64,000 nucleotides of DNA from Duganella lactea. Lineage in GTDB: Bacteria; Pseudomonadota; Gammaproteobacteria; Burkholderiales; Burkholderiaceae_D. Position numbers and translations under genes: made by a program. The stretch covers positions 1 through 64,000 of the forward strand of contig NZ_WWCP01000004.1 of NCBI RefSeq assembly GCF_009857505.1, read 5' to 3'. The notes under the pieces are model-generated. The model saw only the letters and a program-made list of their open reading frames with translations. It did not search any database and had not been told where the DNA came from. Shown here piece after piece: positions 35,777-45,240 of this stretch (positions are counted from its first letter, which is position 1; the number at the start of each line of letters is the position of its first letter).

Positions 35777-37687
35777 TTATTTCGCCAGCAGCAGCTCGTT
35801 CAAGCGCTTGACGAAGGAGGCCGGGTCGCTCAGCGCGCCGCCTTCCGCCAGCAAGGCCTGATCGAACAGCAGGTTGGACCAGTCGCTGAAGGAACTGGCC
35901 ACATCCTCGTTCTTCAAGCGCTGCACCAGCGGGTGATCCGGATTGATTTCCAGGATAGGCTTGGACTCCGGCGCATTCTGGCCCGCGGCCTTCAGCATGC
36001 GCAGCAGATTGCCCGACAGCTCATGCTCGTCCGCCACCAGGCAGGCCGGCGAATCGGTCAGGCGGAAGGTCACGCGCACGTCCTTGGCTTTTTCTGCCAG
36101 CACTTCCTTCATCTTCCCAACCAGATCCTTGTACGACGATTCGGTTTCCTCGTGCTCCTTCTTCTCCGCCTCGTCTTCCAGCTTACCCAGATCCAGGCCG
36201 CCTTTGGCGACCGACACCAGTTCCTTGCCTTCAAACTCGGTCAGGAAGGACAGCATCCACTCGTCCACGCGATCGGTCAGCAGCAGCACTTCCACGCCCT
36301 TCTTGCGGAAGATTTCCAGATGCGGGCTGTTTTTCGCGGCGATGTAGTTATCGGCGGTGACGTAGTAAATCTTGTCCTGGCCTTCCTTGGCGCGCGCGAG
36401 GTACTGCTCCAGCGAGGTGATTTGCTCGTCGCTGTCGTTGGCGGTCGAGGCGAAGCGCAGCAGCTTGGCCAGACGATCCTTGTTGGCCGCGTCTTCGCCG
36501 ATGCCCTCTTTCAGCACCTGGCCGAATTCGGTCCAGAAGGTCTGGTACTTGTCCTTCTTGTCCTGCTCATCGGCGTTCGCCAGTTCTTCCAGCATGCCGA
36601 TCACGCGCTTGGTCGAGCCGTCGCGGATCACTTTAACGTCACGCGACTCCTGCAGAATCTCACGCGACACGTTCAGCGGCAGGTCGGCCGAATCGATCAC
36701 GCCTTTGACGAAGCGCAGGTAGGTCGGCATCAGTTGCTCGGCGTCGTCCATGATGAACACACGCTTGACGTACAGCTTGATGCCGCCGCGCTTGTTGCGG
36801 TCCCACAGGTCGAACGGCGCCTTGGCCGGAATGTACAGCAGCTGGGTGTATTCGCTGCGGCCTTCAACGCGGTTGTGGGTATGGGTCAGCGGCGCCTGGA
36901 AGTCGTGCGAGACGTGCTTGTAGAATTCCTCGTACTGCTCCGGCGTGATGTCGGATTTGCTGCGTGCCCACAGCGCGCTGGCCTGGTTGACGGTTTCCAG
37001 TTCGTCTTTGAGGACGGTTTCCTTCTTCTCTTCGTCCCATTCTTCTTTCTGCATCACGATCGGCAGCGAGATGTGGTCGGAGTATTTGCGGATGATGGAT
37101 TTGATCTTCCACGACGACAGCAGCTCGTCCTCGCCTTCGCGCAGATGCAGGATGATGTCGGTACCGCGACCGACCTTTTCGATCTGTTCGACCGAATAGT
37201 CACCCTCACCGGTCGATTCCCAGCGCACGCCTTCGGAGGCGGAGGCGCCGGCGCGGCGGGTTTCCACGGTGATCTTGTCGGCGACGATGAAGCCCGAGTA
37301 GAAGCCCACGCCGAACTGGCCGATCAGGGCCGCGTCCTGCTGCTGGTCGCCCGACAGCTTGCCGAAGAACTCCTTGGTGCCGGACTTGGCGATGGTGCCG
37401 AGGTGCGAAATCGCCTCGTCACGGCTCATGCCGATACCGTTGTCGGAGATGGTGACGGTGCGCGCGGCCTTGTCGAAGCTGACTTTGATCTTCAGTTCGT
37501 GGTCATTGCCGTACAGGGCATCGTTGTTGATCGCTTCAAAACGCAGCTTGTCCGACGCGTCCGAGGCATTGGAGATCAGTTCACGCAGGAAGATCTCTTT
37601 GTTCGAATACAGGGAGTGGATCATCAGCTGCAGCAGCTGTTTCACTTCGGCCTGGAATCCAAGGGTTTGTTTTTCAGTATCAGCCAT
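35777..37687 (-). CDS. htpG: molecular chaperone HtpG (Hsp90)
   Basis: 636 residues, the usual length. GHKL ATPase at the N-terminus: [29 protein letters not shown], and [15 protein letters not shown]; a middle domain with [17 protein letters not shown]; and the C-terminal dimerisation part. Cytoplasmic heat-shock chaperone. A single gene; no clear sigma32 promoter was identified in the short upstream stretch. Confidence 0.97.
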   Translation of the reverse strand: MADTEKQTLGFQAEVKQLLQLMIHSLYSNKEIFLRELISNASDASDKLRFEAINNDALYGNDHELKIKVSFDKAARTVTISDNGIGMSRDEAISHLGTIAKSGTKEFFGKLSGDQQQDAALIGQFGVGFYSGFIVADKITVETRRAGASASEGVRWESTGEGDYSVEQIEKVGRGTDIILHLREGEDELLSSWKIKSIIRKYSDHISLPIVMQKEEWDEEKKETVLKDELETVNQASALWARSKSDITPEQYEEFYKHVSHDFQAPLTHTHNRVEGRSEYTQLLYIPAKAPFDLWDRNKRGGIKLYVKRVFIMDDAEQLMPTYLRFVKGVIDSADLPLNVSREILQESRDVKVIRDGSTKRVIGMLEELANADEQDKKDKYQTFWTEFGQVLKEGIGEDAANKDRLAKLLRFASTANDSDEQITSLEQYLARAKEGQDKIYYVTADNYIAAKNSPHLEIFRKKGVEVLLLTDRVDEWMLSFLTEFEGKELVSVAKGGLDLGKLEDEAEKKEHEETESSYKDLVGKMKEVLAEKAKDVRVTFRLTDSPACLVADEHELSGNLLRMLKAAGQNAPESKPILEINPDHPLVQRLKNEDVASSFSDWSNLLFDQALLAEGGALSDPASFVKRLNELLLAK

Positions 37688-37757
37688 TTTTAAATAGTCT
37701 TTTGGTTAAGATTTTCAGGAAATGGGGATTATAAGAGGCTTTTCAAGACCAAGATGA

Positions 37758-39362
37758 TCAACTCAGCTCACGTTCGAGAAATCGCCACACGGCCGGGTCG
37801 TGCATCGCCGACACATTGAGGCGCATGCGGGTCGATGGCAGCTGCTTGGGCGAGAACAGGCTACCCGGCGCCAGCAGCAGGTTATGCGCCATGGCGCGCT
37901 CGGTCAGCGCGTTGGTGTCGCAGCCGGCATCGGCCCAGACGAACATGCCGGCCGGCGGCGAACCGTCGACTTTCAGGCCGATGCGCTCCATCTGGCGCAG
38001 CGTCTTGGCGCGGATGCCGTCCAGCCGCGCGCGCAGACGGTCGGCGTGCTTGCGGTAGGAGCCTTCGGACAGCACCTTGTACACCACCCGCTCGCCGATA
38101 TCGCTGGTGGTCAGCGTCGACAGCATCTTGCGGTCGGCCAGGCGCTCGGCGCGCTGCGGCGAGGTGGCGATGAAGCCGACCCGCAGATTGGCGGCCATGG
38201 TCTTGGAGAAGCCGCTCAGGTAAATCACCCGCTGCAACTGGTCCAGCGCCGACAGGCGCGTGGCCGGCTGCACGGCGCTGCCGGGATGCAGGTCGCAGTA
38301 AATATCGTCTTCGACGATGATGAAGTCATGCTCTTCCGACAGGCGCAACACCTGGAAGGCCTTGGCCGCCGACAGCGAAGTGGAACTGGGGTTGTGCAGC
38401 ACCGAGTTGATGATGTACAGCTTGGGCTTGTGCAGCGCCGCCAACTCGGCCAGCCTGGCCACGTCCGGGCCGTCGCCAAGGCGCGGGATGCCGATCACTT
38501 TCGCGCCCAGCGCGGCGAAAGAGCCGAACATCAGGAACCAGGCCGGGTCGTCGACGAAGATGGTGTCGCCCGGCCGGGTGAATTCGCGCGCCACCAGGTC
38601 CAGCCCCTGGGTGACGCCGACGGTGGTGACGATCTGCTCGGGCGCGGCGGCGATCTCCAGCTCCGCCAGTTTGTGCTGCAACTGCTGGCGCAGCGGCAAA
38701 AAGCCCTGCGGCACGCCGTAGCTTAATAACAGATTGGGGCTCTGACGGCTGACGGCGCGCAGCGCGTTGGCGACCGCCGGACCATCCAGCCAGTCCGGCG
38801 GCAGCACGCCGGAACCGGGCATCTGCTGGTGCGGCATCTGGCGGAACATATTGCGCACCAGCCAAACCACGTCGATCGGCTTGGCGTCGAAGCCGGAACG
38901 CGGAATGCGCAGGGCGTTGGTGCTGGCGGCGCTGTCGGCCGCGTTGAGCGCCATGGCCGGCCGCTCGCGCACGAAAAAGCCGGCGCCACGGCGCGATTCG
39001 AGGTAGCCGGTGGCCACCAGCTTGTCGTAGGCCGCCACCACGGTGAAGGCCGAGACGGCGTGCGATGTCGCGAACGCCCGAATCGACGGCATGCGCGCAC
39101 CGCCGCGCAGCACGCGGTCGTCGATGCGCGCCGCGACCGAGCGCACGATCTGGTCGATCAGCGTTTCGCCCGATTCACGCAGCAGCAGGCCCAGCATCGG
39201 GCCCGCCGCGCCACCGCGTGGCACGGGCGCCGGCTTGGGCGCGGACGCCACCGGGACGCCGGCTTCGCGCGCCTTAGCCGCCGCCAGCGCCTCGTTGACA
39301 GCTTCCGCCGCCGCGGCCGCAGCCGCGCCCAACAGCGAAGTGCGTGGTCGTGTATTGGTCAT
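37758..39362 (-). CDS. MocR family regulator (GntR HTH plus aminotransferase domain)
   Basis: 534 residues. After an Ala-rich N-terminal stretch, the GntR winged helix lies at about 65-130 (LIDQIVRSVAARIDDRVLRGGARMP, SAFTVVAAYDKLVATGYLESR). It is followed by a full fold-type I aminotransferase-like domain with PLP lysine Lys387 (SGFSKTMAAN). MocR proteins sense PLP or an amino compound and usually control a neighbouring gene. Here the divergent EamA transporter is the obvious target. ATG 39362 is chosen; the frame extends through the transporter region without conservation. Confidence 0.93.
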   Translation of the reverse strand: MTNTRPRTSLLGAAAAAAAEAVNEALAAAKAREAGVPVASAPKPAPVPRGGAAGPMLGLLLRESGETLIDQIVRSVAARIDDRVLRGGARMPSIRAFATSHAVSAFTVVAAYDKLVATGYLESRRGAGFFVRERPAMALNAADSAASTNALRIPRSGFDAKPIDVVWLVRNMFRQMPHQQMPGSGVLPPDWLDGPAVANALRAVSRQSPNLLLSYGVPQGFLPLRQQLQHKLAELEIAAAPEQIVTTVGVTQGLDLVAREFTRPGDTIFVDDPAWFLMFGSFAALGAKVIGIPRLGDGPDVARLAELAALHKPKLYIINSVLHNPSSTSLSAAKAFQVLRLSEEHDFIIVEDDIYCDLHPGSAVQPATRLSALDQLQRVIYLSGFSKTMAANLRVGFIATSPQRAERLADRKMLSTLTTSDIGERVVYKVLSEGSYRKHADRLRARLDGIRAKTLRQMERIGLKVDGSPPAGMFVWADAGCDTNALTERAMAHNLLLAPGSLFSPKQLPSTRMRLNVSAMHDPAVWRFLERELS

Positions 39363-39438
39363 TTTCCCGTCACAGTATGTCAAGTTATATGGCAAAGTGT
39401 ACTGGCACTGTATAGGTTTTGTCACGTAGGATGAAGCC

Positions 39439-40392
39439 ATGAACAAAGCCATCACCACACCAACTCCGTCGCTGACCACGCACCGCCGCCTGAGCGACGA
39501 TACCGCCGGTATGCTGCTTGGGCTGGCCGGCGTGGCGATCTTCAGCCTGACGCTGCCCTTCACCCGCCTCGCGGTCGGCGGCGGCGCGGACGGCGCCGGC
39601 GGACTGTCGCCAAGCTTCGTCGCCCTTGCCCGCGCGCTGGCCGCCGCGGTACTGGCCGCCGGTTGGCTGTACTGGAAACGCGCGCCGCTGCCGACGCGCG
39701 CCGCCCTGCCCGCGCTGGCCATGATCGCGATCGGCTGCGTCATCGGTTTTCCCTGGCTGACCTCGGTGGCGATGCGCAGCCTGCCCGCCGCCCACGGCGC
39801 GGTGCTGGTCGGCGTGCTGCCACTGGCCACCGCCATGTTCGCGGCCCTGCTGGGCGGCGAAAGACCGTCGCGGGGCTTCTGGATCATGGCCATCATAGGC
39901 TCGGCGCTGGTGATCGGCTTTGCGCTGCGCCAGAGCGGCGGCAGTCTGCATCTGGCCGATCTGGCGATATTCCTGGCCGTGCTGCTGGCCGCCATGGGCT
40001 ACGCCGCCGGCGGCCGCCTGTCGCAGACGCTGGGCGGACAGCAGACCATCTGCTGGGCGCTGGTGCTGGCCGCGCCGCCGCTACTGCCAGTGGTGGGCTG
40101 GCTGGCCTGGCAGGACAGCGCGCGGATCGCCCAGGCCAGCGCCGCCGCCTGGGCCGGCTTGGCCTATGTTTCGGTGTTTTCGATGTTTATCGGATTCTTC
40201 TTCTGGTATCGCGGCATGGCGCTGGGCGGCGTGGCGCGGGTCGGCCAAGTACAGTTGCTGCAACCCTTTCTGTCTGTACTGGGCGCCACCGCGGTGCTGG
40301 GCGAAGCGCTGGAATGGCCAACCCTGATCTTCGCAATCGCCGTCATCGCCACCGTGGGCGCGGGCCGCAAAATGCAGGTAAAACGGCGATGA
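39439..40392 (+). CDS. EamA/DMT family transporter
   Basis: 317 residues, ten predicted helices. LLGLAGVAIFSLTLPFTRLAVGG and the second repeat WAGLAYVSVFSMFIGFFFWYRGMALGG fit the inner-membrane DMT exporter family. Substrate unknown. It is divergent from the MocR gene with a 76-bp gap (containing CAGTAT- and ACTGTAT-like repeats), an arrangement in which MocR activates a transporter of amino acids or amines. Confidence 0.92.
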   Translation: MNKAITTPTPSLTTHRRLSDDTAGMLLGLAGVAIFSLTLPFTRLAVGGGADGAGGLSPSFVALARALAAAVLAAGWLYWKRAPLPTRAALPALAMIAIGCVIGFPWLTSVAMRSLPAAHGAVLVGVLPLATAMFAALLGGERPSRGFWIMAIIGSALVIGFALRQSGGSLHLADLAIFLAVLLAAMGYAAGGRLSQTLGGQQTICWALVLAAPPLLPVVGWLAWQDSARIAQASAAAWAGLAYVSVFSMFIGFFFWYRGMALGGVARVGQVQLLQPFLSVLGATAVLGEALEWPTLIFAIAVIATVGAGRKMQVKRR

Positions 40393-40491
40393 AACCATAC
40401 AGTATCTGGATTTCGCGGCAACTGTAAGCATCCTCCGCCGCGAGAGTACAATATCGGTCTCCACACATAAATCATTAACTGGATAACCACA

Positions 40492-40953
40492 ATGTCTGTT
40501 TACGAAAAACTGAAAGCGCTTGATATCACCCTGGCAGCACTGGCCACCCCGGCCGCCGCCTACGTCATGTACGCCCAAACCGGCAATCTGGTATTCCTTT
40601 CGGGTCATATCGCCAAACGCGCCGACGGCAGCGTCTGGGTCGGCCAGCTGGGCAAGAACATCGACACCGCCGAGGGCAAGGCCGCCGCGCGCGCCATCGC
40701 CATCGACCTGATCGGCACCCTGCAAGCGGCCGTCGGCGGCGACCTGACCCGCGTCAAGCGCATCGTCAAGGTCATGAGCCTGGTGAACTCCACCCCTGAT
40801 TACACTGAACAACACCTGGTCACCAATGGCGCTTCCGAGCTGCTGGGCGAAGTCTTCGGCGACGCCGGCAAGCACGCCCGCTCGGCCTTTGGTGTCGCCC
40901 AAATCCCGCTTGGCGCCTGCGTCGAAATCGAACTGATCGCGGAAGTCGCGTAA
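40492..40953 (+). CDS. RidA family protein
   Basis: 153 residues with the YjgF/YER057c/UK114 fold: YAQTGNLVFLSGHIA, RAIAIDLIGTLQAAVGG, VKRIVKVMSLVN and a C-terminal arginine (KHARSAFGVAQIPLGACVEIE). Classical RidA hydrolyses the reactive enamine/imine intermediates released by PLP enzymes. Its longer N-terminus and VWVGQLGKNI loop place it in a RidA subgroup rather than RidA itself. It precedes an aminotransferase by 100 bp on the same strand, consistent with such a role. Confidence 0.9.
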   Translation: MSVYEKLKALDITLAALATPAAAYVMYAQTGNLVFLSGHIAKRADGSVWVGQLGKNIDTAEGKAAARAIAIDLIGTLQAAVGGDLTRVKRIVKVMSLVNSTPDYTEQHLVTNGASELLGEVFGDAGKHARSAFGVAQIPLGACVEIELIAEVA

Positions 40954-41053
40954 AGCGGGCGGCGGCTTATCCGCTGCCGTTCCTTCTATAAAAGCACGCC
41001 ACAAGCGCGCTTGTTGAACAACCGGCCCCGCCGGTTCCTCTAGTGAGACACGT

Positions 41054-42247
41054 ATGAAAATCGAAAACCCCAATCCGATCCAGTGGCAATTCGCGGAACG
41101 CGCCGAGCAGCTGCAAGCATCGTTCATCCGCGAGATCCTGAAGATCACGCAGCAGCCCGAGATCATTTCCTTCGCCGGCGGCCTGCCCTCGCCACTGACC
41201 TTCCCGGTCGACGAAATGAAAGTCGCCTACGACAAGGTCCTCAGCGAAAACGGCAAAGTCGCGCTGCAATACGGCCCAACCGACGGCTACACCCCGCTGC
41301 GCCAGTGGATCGCCGACTCGCTGTCGACCGGCGGCGCCAAGATCGTGCCGGAACAGGTGCTGATGACCTCCGGTTCGCAGCAAGCGTTGGACCTGCTGGG
41401 TAAAGTGCTGATCGACGAAGGCAGCCGCGTGCTGGTCGAAACGCCGTCCTATCTGGGCGCGCTGCAGGCGTTCTCGGTCTATCTGCCAGAATTCAAATCG
41501 GTGGCCACCGACGAACATGGCCTGGTGCCATCGTCGATTGACGCCGTCGCGCAAGGCGCGCGCCTGCTGTATTCGCTGCCTAACTTCCAGAACCCGACCG
41601 GCCGTTCGCTGTCGATCGAGCGCCGCCAGGAACTGGTGACGACCTGCGCCCGTCTCGGCCTGCCGCTGATTGAGGACGACCCTTACGGCTCCCTGAGCTA
41701 CAAGGGCGAACCGCTGCCGAAGATGGTGGCGATGAACCCGGACGGCGTGATCTACATGGGTTCCTTCTCCAAGGTGCTGACCCCTGGCATCCGCCTCGGC
41801 TACGTGGTGGCCCCGCTGCCGCTGGCGCGCCGCCTGGAGCTGGCCAAGCAGGCGGCCGACCTGCACACTTCGCAGTTGACCCAGATGGTGGTGCACGAAG
41901 TGATCAAGGACGGCTTCCTGGATCAGCACATCCCGAAAATCCGCGCGCTGTACGGCGACCAGTGCCAGGTGATGCTGGACGCGATGGCGCAGCACTTCCC
42001 GGCAGGCGTCGAGTGGACCAAACCGGAAGGCGGCATGTTCATCTGGGTCACGCTGCCACAGCACATCAACGCCATGCAGCTGCTGGATGAAGCGATCGCG
42101 CAGAAAGTCGCCTTCGTGCCGGGTTCGCCGTTCTACGCCAACGAGCCGGCCACCAACACGCTGCGCCTGTCCTTCGTGACCGTGCCGCCGGAGCGCATCC
42201 GCCATGGCATCGAGATCCTGGGCAAGCTGATCGCCGCCAAACTCTAA
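41054..42247 (+). CDS. PLP-dependent aminotransferase (LysN/2-aminoadipate type)
   Basis: 397 residues, fold-type I. Opening IREILKITQQPEIISFAGGLPSP, LQYGPTDGYTPLRQWIA, YSLPNFQNPTGRSLS, the PLP lysine Lys240 (GSFSKVLTPGIRLGYV) and C-terminal NTLRLSF with the carboxylate-binding Arg are typical of the LysN/AadAT/valine-pyruvate-like subgroup with broad specificity for aromatic, branched or 2-aminoadipate substrates. The exact substrate is not decidable. It follows the RidA gene. An inverted repeat AACCGG/CCGGTT lies about 30 bp upstream. Confidence 0.92.
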   Translation: MKIENPNPIQWQFAERAEQLQASFIREILKITQQPEIISFAGGLPSPLTFPVDEMKVAYDKVLSENGKVALQYGPTDGYTPLRQWIADSLSTGGAKIVPEQVLMTSGSQQALDLLGKVLIDEGSRVLVETPSYLGALQAFSVYLPEFKSVATDEHGLVPSSIDAVAQGARLLYSLPNFQNPTGRSLSIERRQELVTTCARLGLPLIEDDPYGSLSYKGEPLPKMVAMNPDGVIYMGSFSKVLTPGIRLGYVVAPLPLARRLELAKQAADLHTSQLTQMVVHEVIKDGFLDQHIPKIRALYGDQCQVMLDAMAQHFPAGVEWTKPEGGMFIWVTLPQHINAMQLLDEAIAQKVAFVPGSPFYANEPATNTLRLSFVTVPPERIRHGIEILGKLIAAKL

Positions 42248-42624
42248 GTCGAAGTAGGTACCCATAGCAAACCCACCGCGGGCGGCATTCGCCGCCCGCA
42301 AAAATACAACACCGTCACCGGCAACTTCGCTACCAATAGTTACCAAAACTGGCAAATCCCATAACTTCCCGCCAACATTACTTATACAATCAGGCGCTAG
42401 TGTGGCTGCGGTCCGATGCATCGAGGGCAACACTCGAAAATCACAGGAAATTTTTCAACCGGTCGAGGTTGCAAAGCGGTATGATTTAGACGGATAGTCA
42501 CTTTCATATCAGGCCAGCCTTTGTTGAAACGCGTACCAATCACCTTCGCTTGCCATCGACGTTGCCGACCCGTGCGACCGACGACTCACGCCAACGCAAC
42601 CCACCAGGTTAAAGGCGATCCACA
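42248..42624. other. intergenic region upstream of the diguanylate cyclase gene
   Basis: 377 bp. It starts with a strong hairpin (42278-42299) after the aminotransferase. No ORF is supported. A TATGAT box at 42480-42485 could be a -10 for the diguanylate cyclase gene, 140 bp upstream of its start. Otherwise nothing recognised. Confidence 0.5.
42278..42299. terminator. 9-bp stem-loop after the aminotransferase gene
   Basis: GCGGGCGGC-attc-GCCGCCCGC, perfect 9-bp GC-only stem with a 4-nt loop, 31 bp after the stop. It ends transcripts poorly on T-run grounds (followed by AAAAAT) but is stable; a leftward transcript would also form it. Confidence 0.5.
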
Positions 42625-43983
42625 ATGAATGCCGGAAGTTTGAGCATGACCACGCGGCGCGACGCCGCGATACTCATCGTTGACGACGCCCCCGAGAATC
42701 TCGCCGCGTTGCGCAAGCTGATGGTCGAACAGGGTTACCAGACCTTTGTCGCCACCAGCGGCGAGCGGGCGCTGAAGATCGCCCGGCGCGTCCACCCGGA
42801 CCTGATCCTGCTCGACATCATGATGCCGGGCATGGACGGCTACGAAACCTGTCGTCAGCTCAAGAACAACAGCGCCACCCAGCGCATTCCGGTGATTTTC
42901 ATGAGCGGGCGCACCGACACCGACGATGTGGTGGCCGGCTTCGATCTCGGCGCGGTGGACTACATCGGCAAGCCGCTACGGCTGCCCGAAGTGAGCGCGC
43001 GGGTGCGCACGCAGCTGCAAATCCGCAGCAGGAGCGAGACGCATGAAGAACAGGCCGAGCGCCTGCGCACCATCGTCAACAACATGGCCGAGGGCCTGCT
43101 GATCATCGAAGCCGATGGCCGCATCCAGTTCACCAACCCGGCCTGCGACAAATACCTCGGCTACCAGACGGAGGAACTGGCCGGCCGCAGCATCTGCGAG
43201 CTGCTCAATCCCCTGGTGGCGCAGGAATACCTGGACTACTTCGAGCGCTACGCCGCCGCGCCGCAGGCCGCGCACAACCACGGCACGCGCGAAGTCATCA
43301 TCCGCCACCGCAACGGCAGTTCGGTGTGCATGGACCTGACGCTGACGCCGATGTACCTGCGCCAGCCGCTGTTTATCGGCCTGCTGCACGACATCACCCA
43401 CCACAAGCAATCGGAAGACGCGCTGCAACGCGCGGCCATGGTCGACCCGCTGACCATGATCGCCAACCGCCGCCACTTCGACAGCTTCCTGGAGAAGGAA
43501 TGGCAGCGCGCCATGCGCAGCGGCCAGCCTTTGTCGCTGGTGGTGCTGGATGTCGACCATTTCAAGCTATACAACGACACGCTGGGCCACGCCGCCGGCG
43601 ACGCCTGCCTGCAGCAAGTGGCGCAGGCGATCGCCGCGCATGCGCTGCGGCCGACCGACCTGGCGGCGCGCTACGGCGGCGAGGAATTCGTGCTGCTGTT
43701 TGCGGAAACCGACGGCGACACGGCCCACCGCCTGGCCGAATCGATCCGCGCGCGCATCGAGTCGCTGCAGATCCCGCATCCGCGTTCCAGCACCTCGGCG
43801 TGGCTGACGGTCAGCATCGGCGTGGCGACCATCCACCCGCACCATCTGGATAACATCGAATCGCTGTTCGTCGCCGCCGACCGCGCCATGTATGTGGCCA
43901 AGGAAGGTGGCCGCAATCAGGTGCAGGCCACCAAGGCCGGCGGCGCCTCGCTGGCCGCCGTCAAAGCGCTGGTGATGCGCTGA
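42625..43983 (+). CDS. REC-PAS-GGDEF diguanylate cyclase
   Basis: 452 residues. Receiver domain 14-130 with Asp20-Asp21 and phosphoacceptor Asp64 (LLDIMMPGMDG); PAS domain about 148-270 (VNNMAEGLLIIEADGRIQFTNP); GGDEF domain about 275-440 with active site GGEEF at 351-355. The inhibitory I-site RxxD (Arg342-Asp345) lies five residues before it, so c-di-GMP feedback inhibition is expected. It makes c-di-GMP under control of a cognate histidine kinase not present in the window. Its end overlaps the convergent MFS gene by 23 bp. Confidence 0.95.
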   Translation: MNAGSLSMTTRRDAAILIVDDAPENLAALRKLMVEQGYQTFVATSGERALKIARRVHPDLILLDIMMPGMDGYETCRQLKNNSATQRIPVIFMSGRTDTDDVVAGFDLGAVDYIGKPLRLPEVSARVRTQLQIRSRSETHEEQAERLRTIVNNMAEGLLIIEADGRIQFTNPACDKYLGYQTEELAGRSICELLNPLVAQEYLDYFERYAAAPQAAHNHGTREVIIRHRNGSSVCMDLTLTPMYLRQPLFIGLLHDITHHKQSEDALQRAAMVDPLTMIANRRHFDSFLEKEWQRAMRSGQPLSLVVLDVDHFKLYNDTLGHAAGDACLQQVAQAIAAHALRPTDLAARYGGEEFVLLFAETDGDTAHRLAESIRARIESLQIPHPRSSTSAWLTVSIGVATIHPHHLDNIESLFVAADRAMYVAKEGGRNQVQATKAGGASLAAVKALVMR

Positions 43984-45082
43984 AGGCCTTGAGCCCGAGC
44001 GGCACGCTGCCCGCCAGCGCCAGCAGCGCGAACACGATCACACCCACGCCGCCGGCGTCCTGGAACAACTCCCCCGCCCCCACGGTGCCCAGCGCCACGG
44101 CGGCAAACGTCACCACCACGGAGCGCGACAGCAGCGAGCCGTCGCGGTCCTGCGCCGAGATAAAGCTGTTGAGCACCGCCATGATGGTGTAGAAGGCCGC
44201 GTTCAGCATCAGCTGCCCGACGAAGTACAGCACCGCGCCGTGCGCCAGGAAGAAGCAGGCCACCGACGCAAACATCACCGCCAGCGCGCCGATCACCGTC
44301 AGCCCGCGCCGCGCCGCCAGCGCGGGTATCGCCGGCACCACCGCGCCAAAGAATCCCAGCAGCGACGACACCGACAGCAGCACGCCGATCTGCGGCAACG
44401 TCAGGCCGATACGCTCGCCCTGCAGCGCCGACACCGCCCACACGCCGGCCTGCACGCTGTACACCCCGGCGAACACGCCCCACGCCAGCCAGATGCCGCC
44501 CATGCCGCCACGCCGTCGCCCGCCCTCATGGGCAACGGGCGCGGACACCGTCGCCGGCACCAGCGACGGCACGCGCACCGCCACCACACCCAACACCAGC
44601 GCCATCAAGGCCAAGCCTTGCCACACCGCCGCGCCGCTGGCCGCATCGGGGAACAATGTCAGCGCCGTGAACACGCCTGCCACCGCCAGCCCGGACACCA
44701 GCAGCACCAGCCCCCACAAGCGTTCCGCATCGCGATGACAGGCCAGGCAAATGCCCACCATGACGATCATCTGCGCCTCGCATAAACCGGCGGCCAGCCG
44801 CAGCACGGAGAACACCGGCACCGGCAATGTCAGCGTGGAGGCGGCCTGGCACAGCGCCAGCAGCACCAGCGCGCCCGCCGTCAGCGGCGACGGCAAGCGG
44901 CGCGCCAGCGGCGGCAGCACGATGCAGCCGATCAGCATGCCGATCATTTCGGCGCCGACCAGCATCGTGGCCTGGCCTTCGTCCAGATGCAGCCGCGCCA
45001 TCGCACTGGTCACCAGCAACGGCATCATGGTGGTGCCGCCGATGCCCAGCGCCCAGGTGCAGGCAAGGATGATGGTTCTCAT
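43961..45082 (-). CDS. MFS transporter
   Basis: 373 residues, twelve predicted helices. TWALGIGGTTMMPLLVTSAMARLHL opens helix 1, and VWQGLALMALVLG and SLLGFFGAVVPAIPALAARRGL mark later ones. An inner-membrane permease of unknown substrate. ATG 45082 is chosen over a GTG at 45106. It is divergent from the AraC regulator and may export or import the compound handled by the FMO-ALDH-SDR operon. Its 3' end overlaps the diguanylate cyclase gene by 23 bp. Confidence 0.85.
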   Translation of the reverse strand: MRTIILACTWALGIGGTTMMPLLVTSAMARLHLDEGQATMLVGAEMIGMLIGCIVLPPLARRLPSPLTAGALVLLALCQAASTLTLPVPVFSVLRLAAGLCEAQMIVMVGICLACHRDAERLWGLVLLVSGLAVAGVFTALTLFPDAASGAAVWQGLALMALVLGVVAVRVPSLVPATVSAPVAHEGGRRRGGMGGIWLAWGVFAGVYSVQAGVWAVSALQGERIGLTLPQIGVLLSVSSLLGFFGAVVPAIPALAARRGLTVIGALAVMFASVACFFLAHGAVLYFVGQLMLNAAFYTIMAVLNSFISAQDRDGSLLSRSVVVTFAAVALGTVGAGELFQDAGGVGVIVFALLALAGSVPLGLKAFSASPAL

Positions 45083-45240
45083 GGTTTGTCCCCGTTGTTT
45101 TTTCACAGCTTACGATGGCGGCGGCGTCTGACGGGTCTAAAATGGCCAGACAGGACGTCAAAACGGTCATTTCGGCGCGGCGTGATCCGGCCGCCACAAA
45201 CCGTACTATGCTAGCCGCAAAATCCACACGAGGAGCGCCC

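Noticed and set aside
35765..37693. 642-codon plus-strand frame opposite htpG
   Set aside because: Antisense shadow of a highly conserved Hsp90 gene, with no domain.
40967..42433. 488-codon minus-strand frame opposite the aminotransferase
   Set aside because: Antisense shadow; the plus-strand gene has full catalytic motifs.
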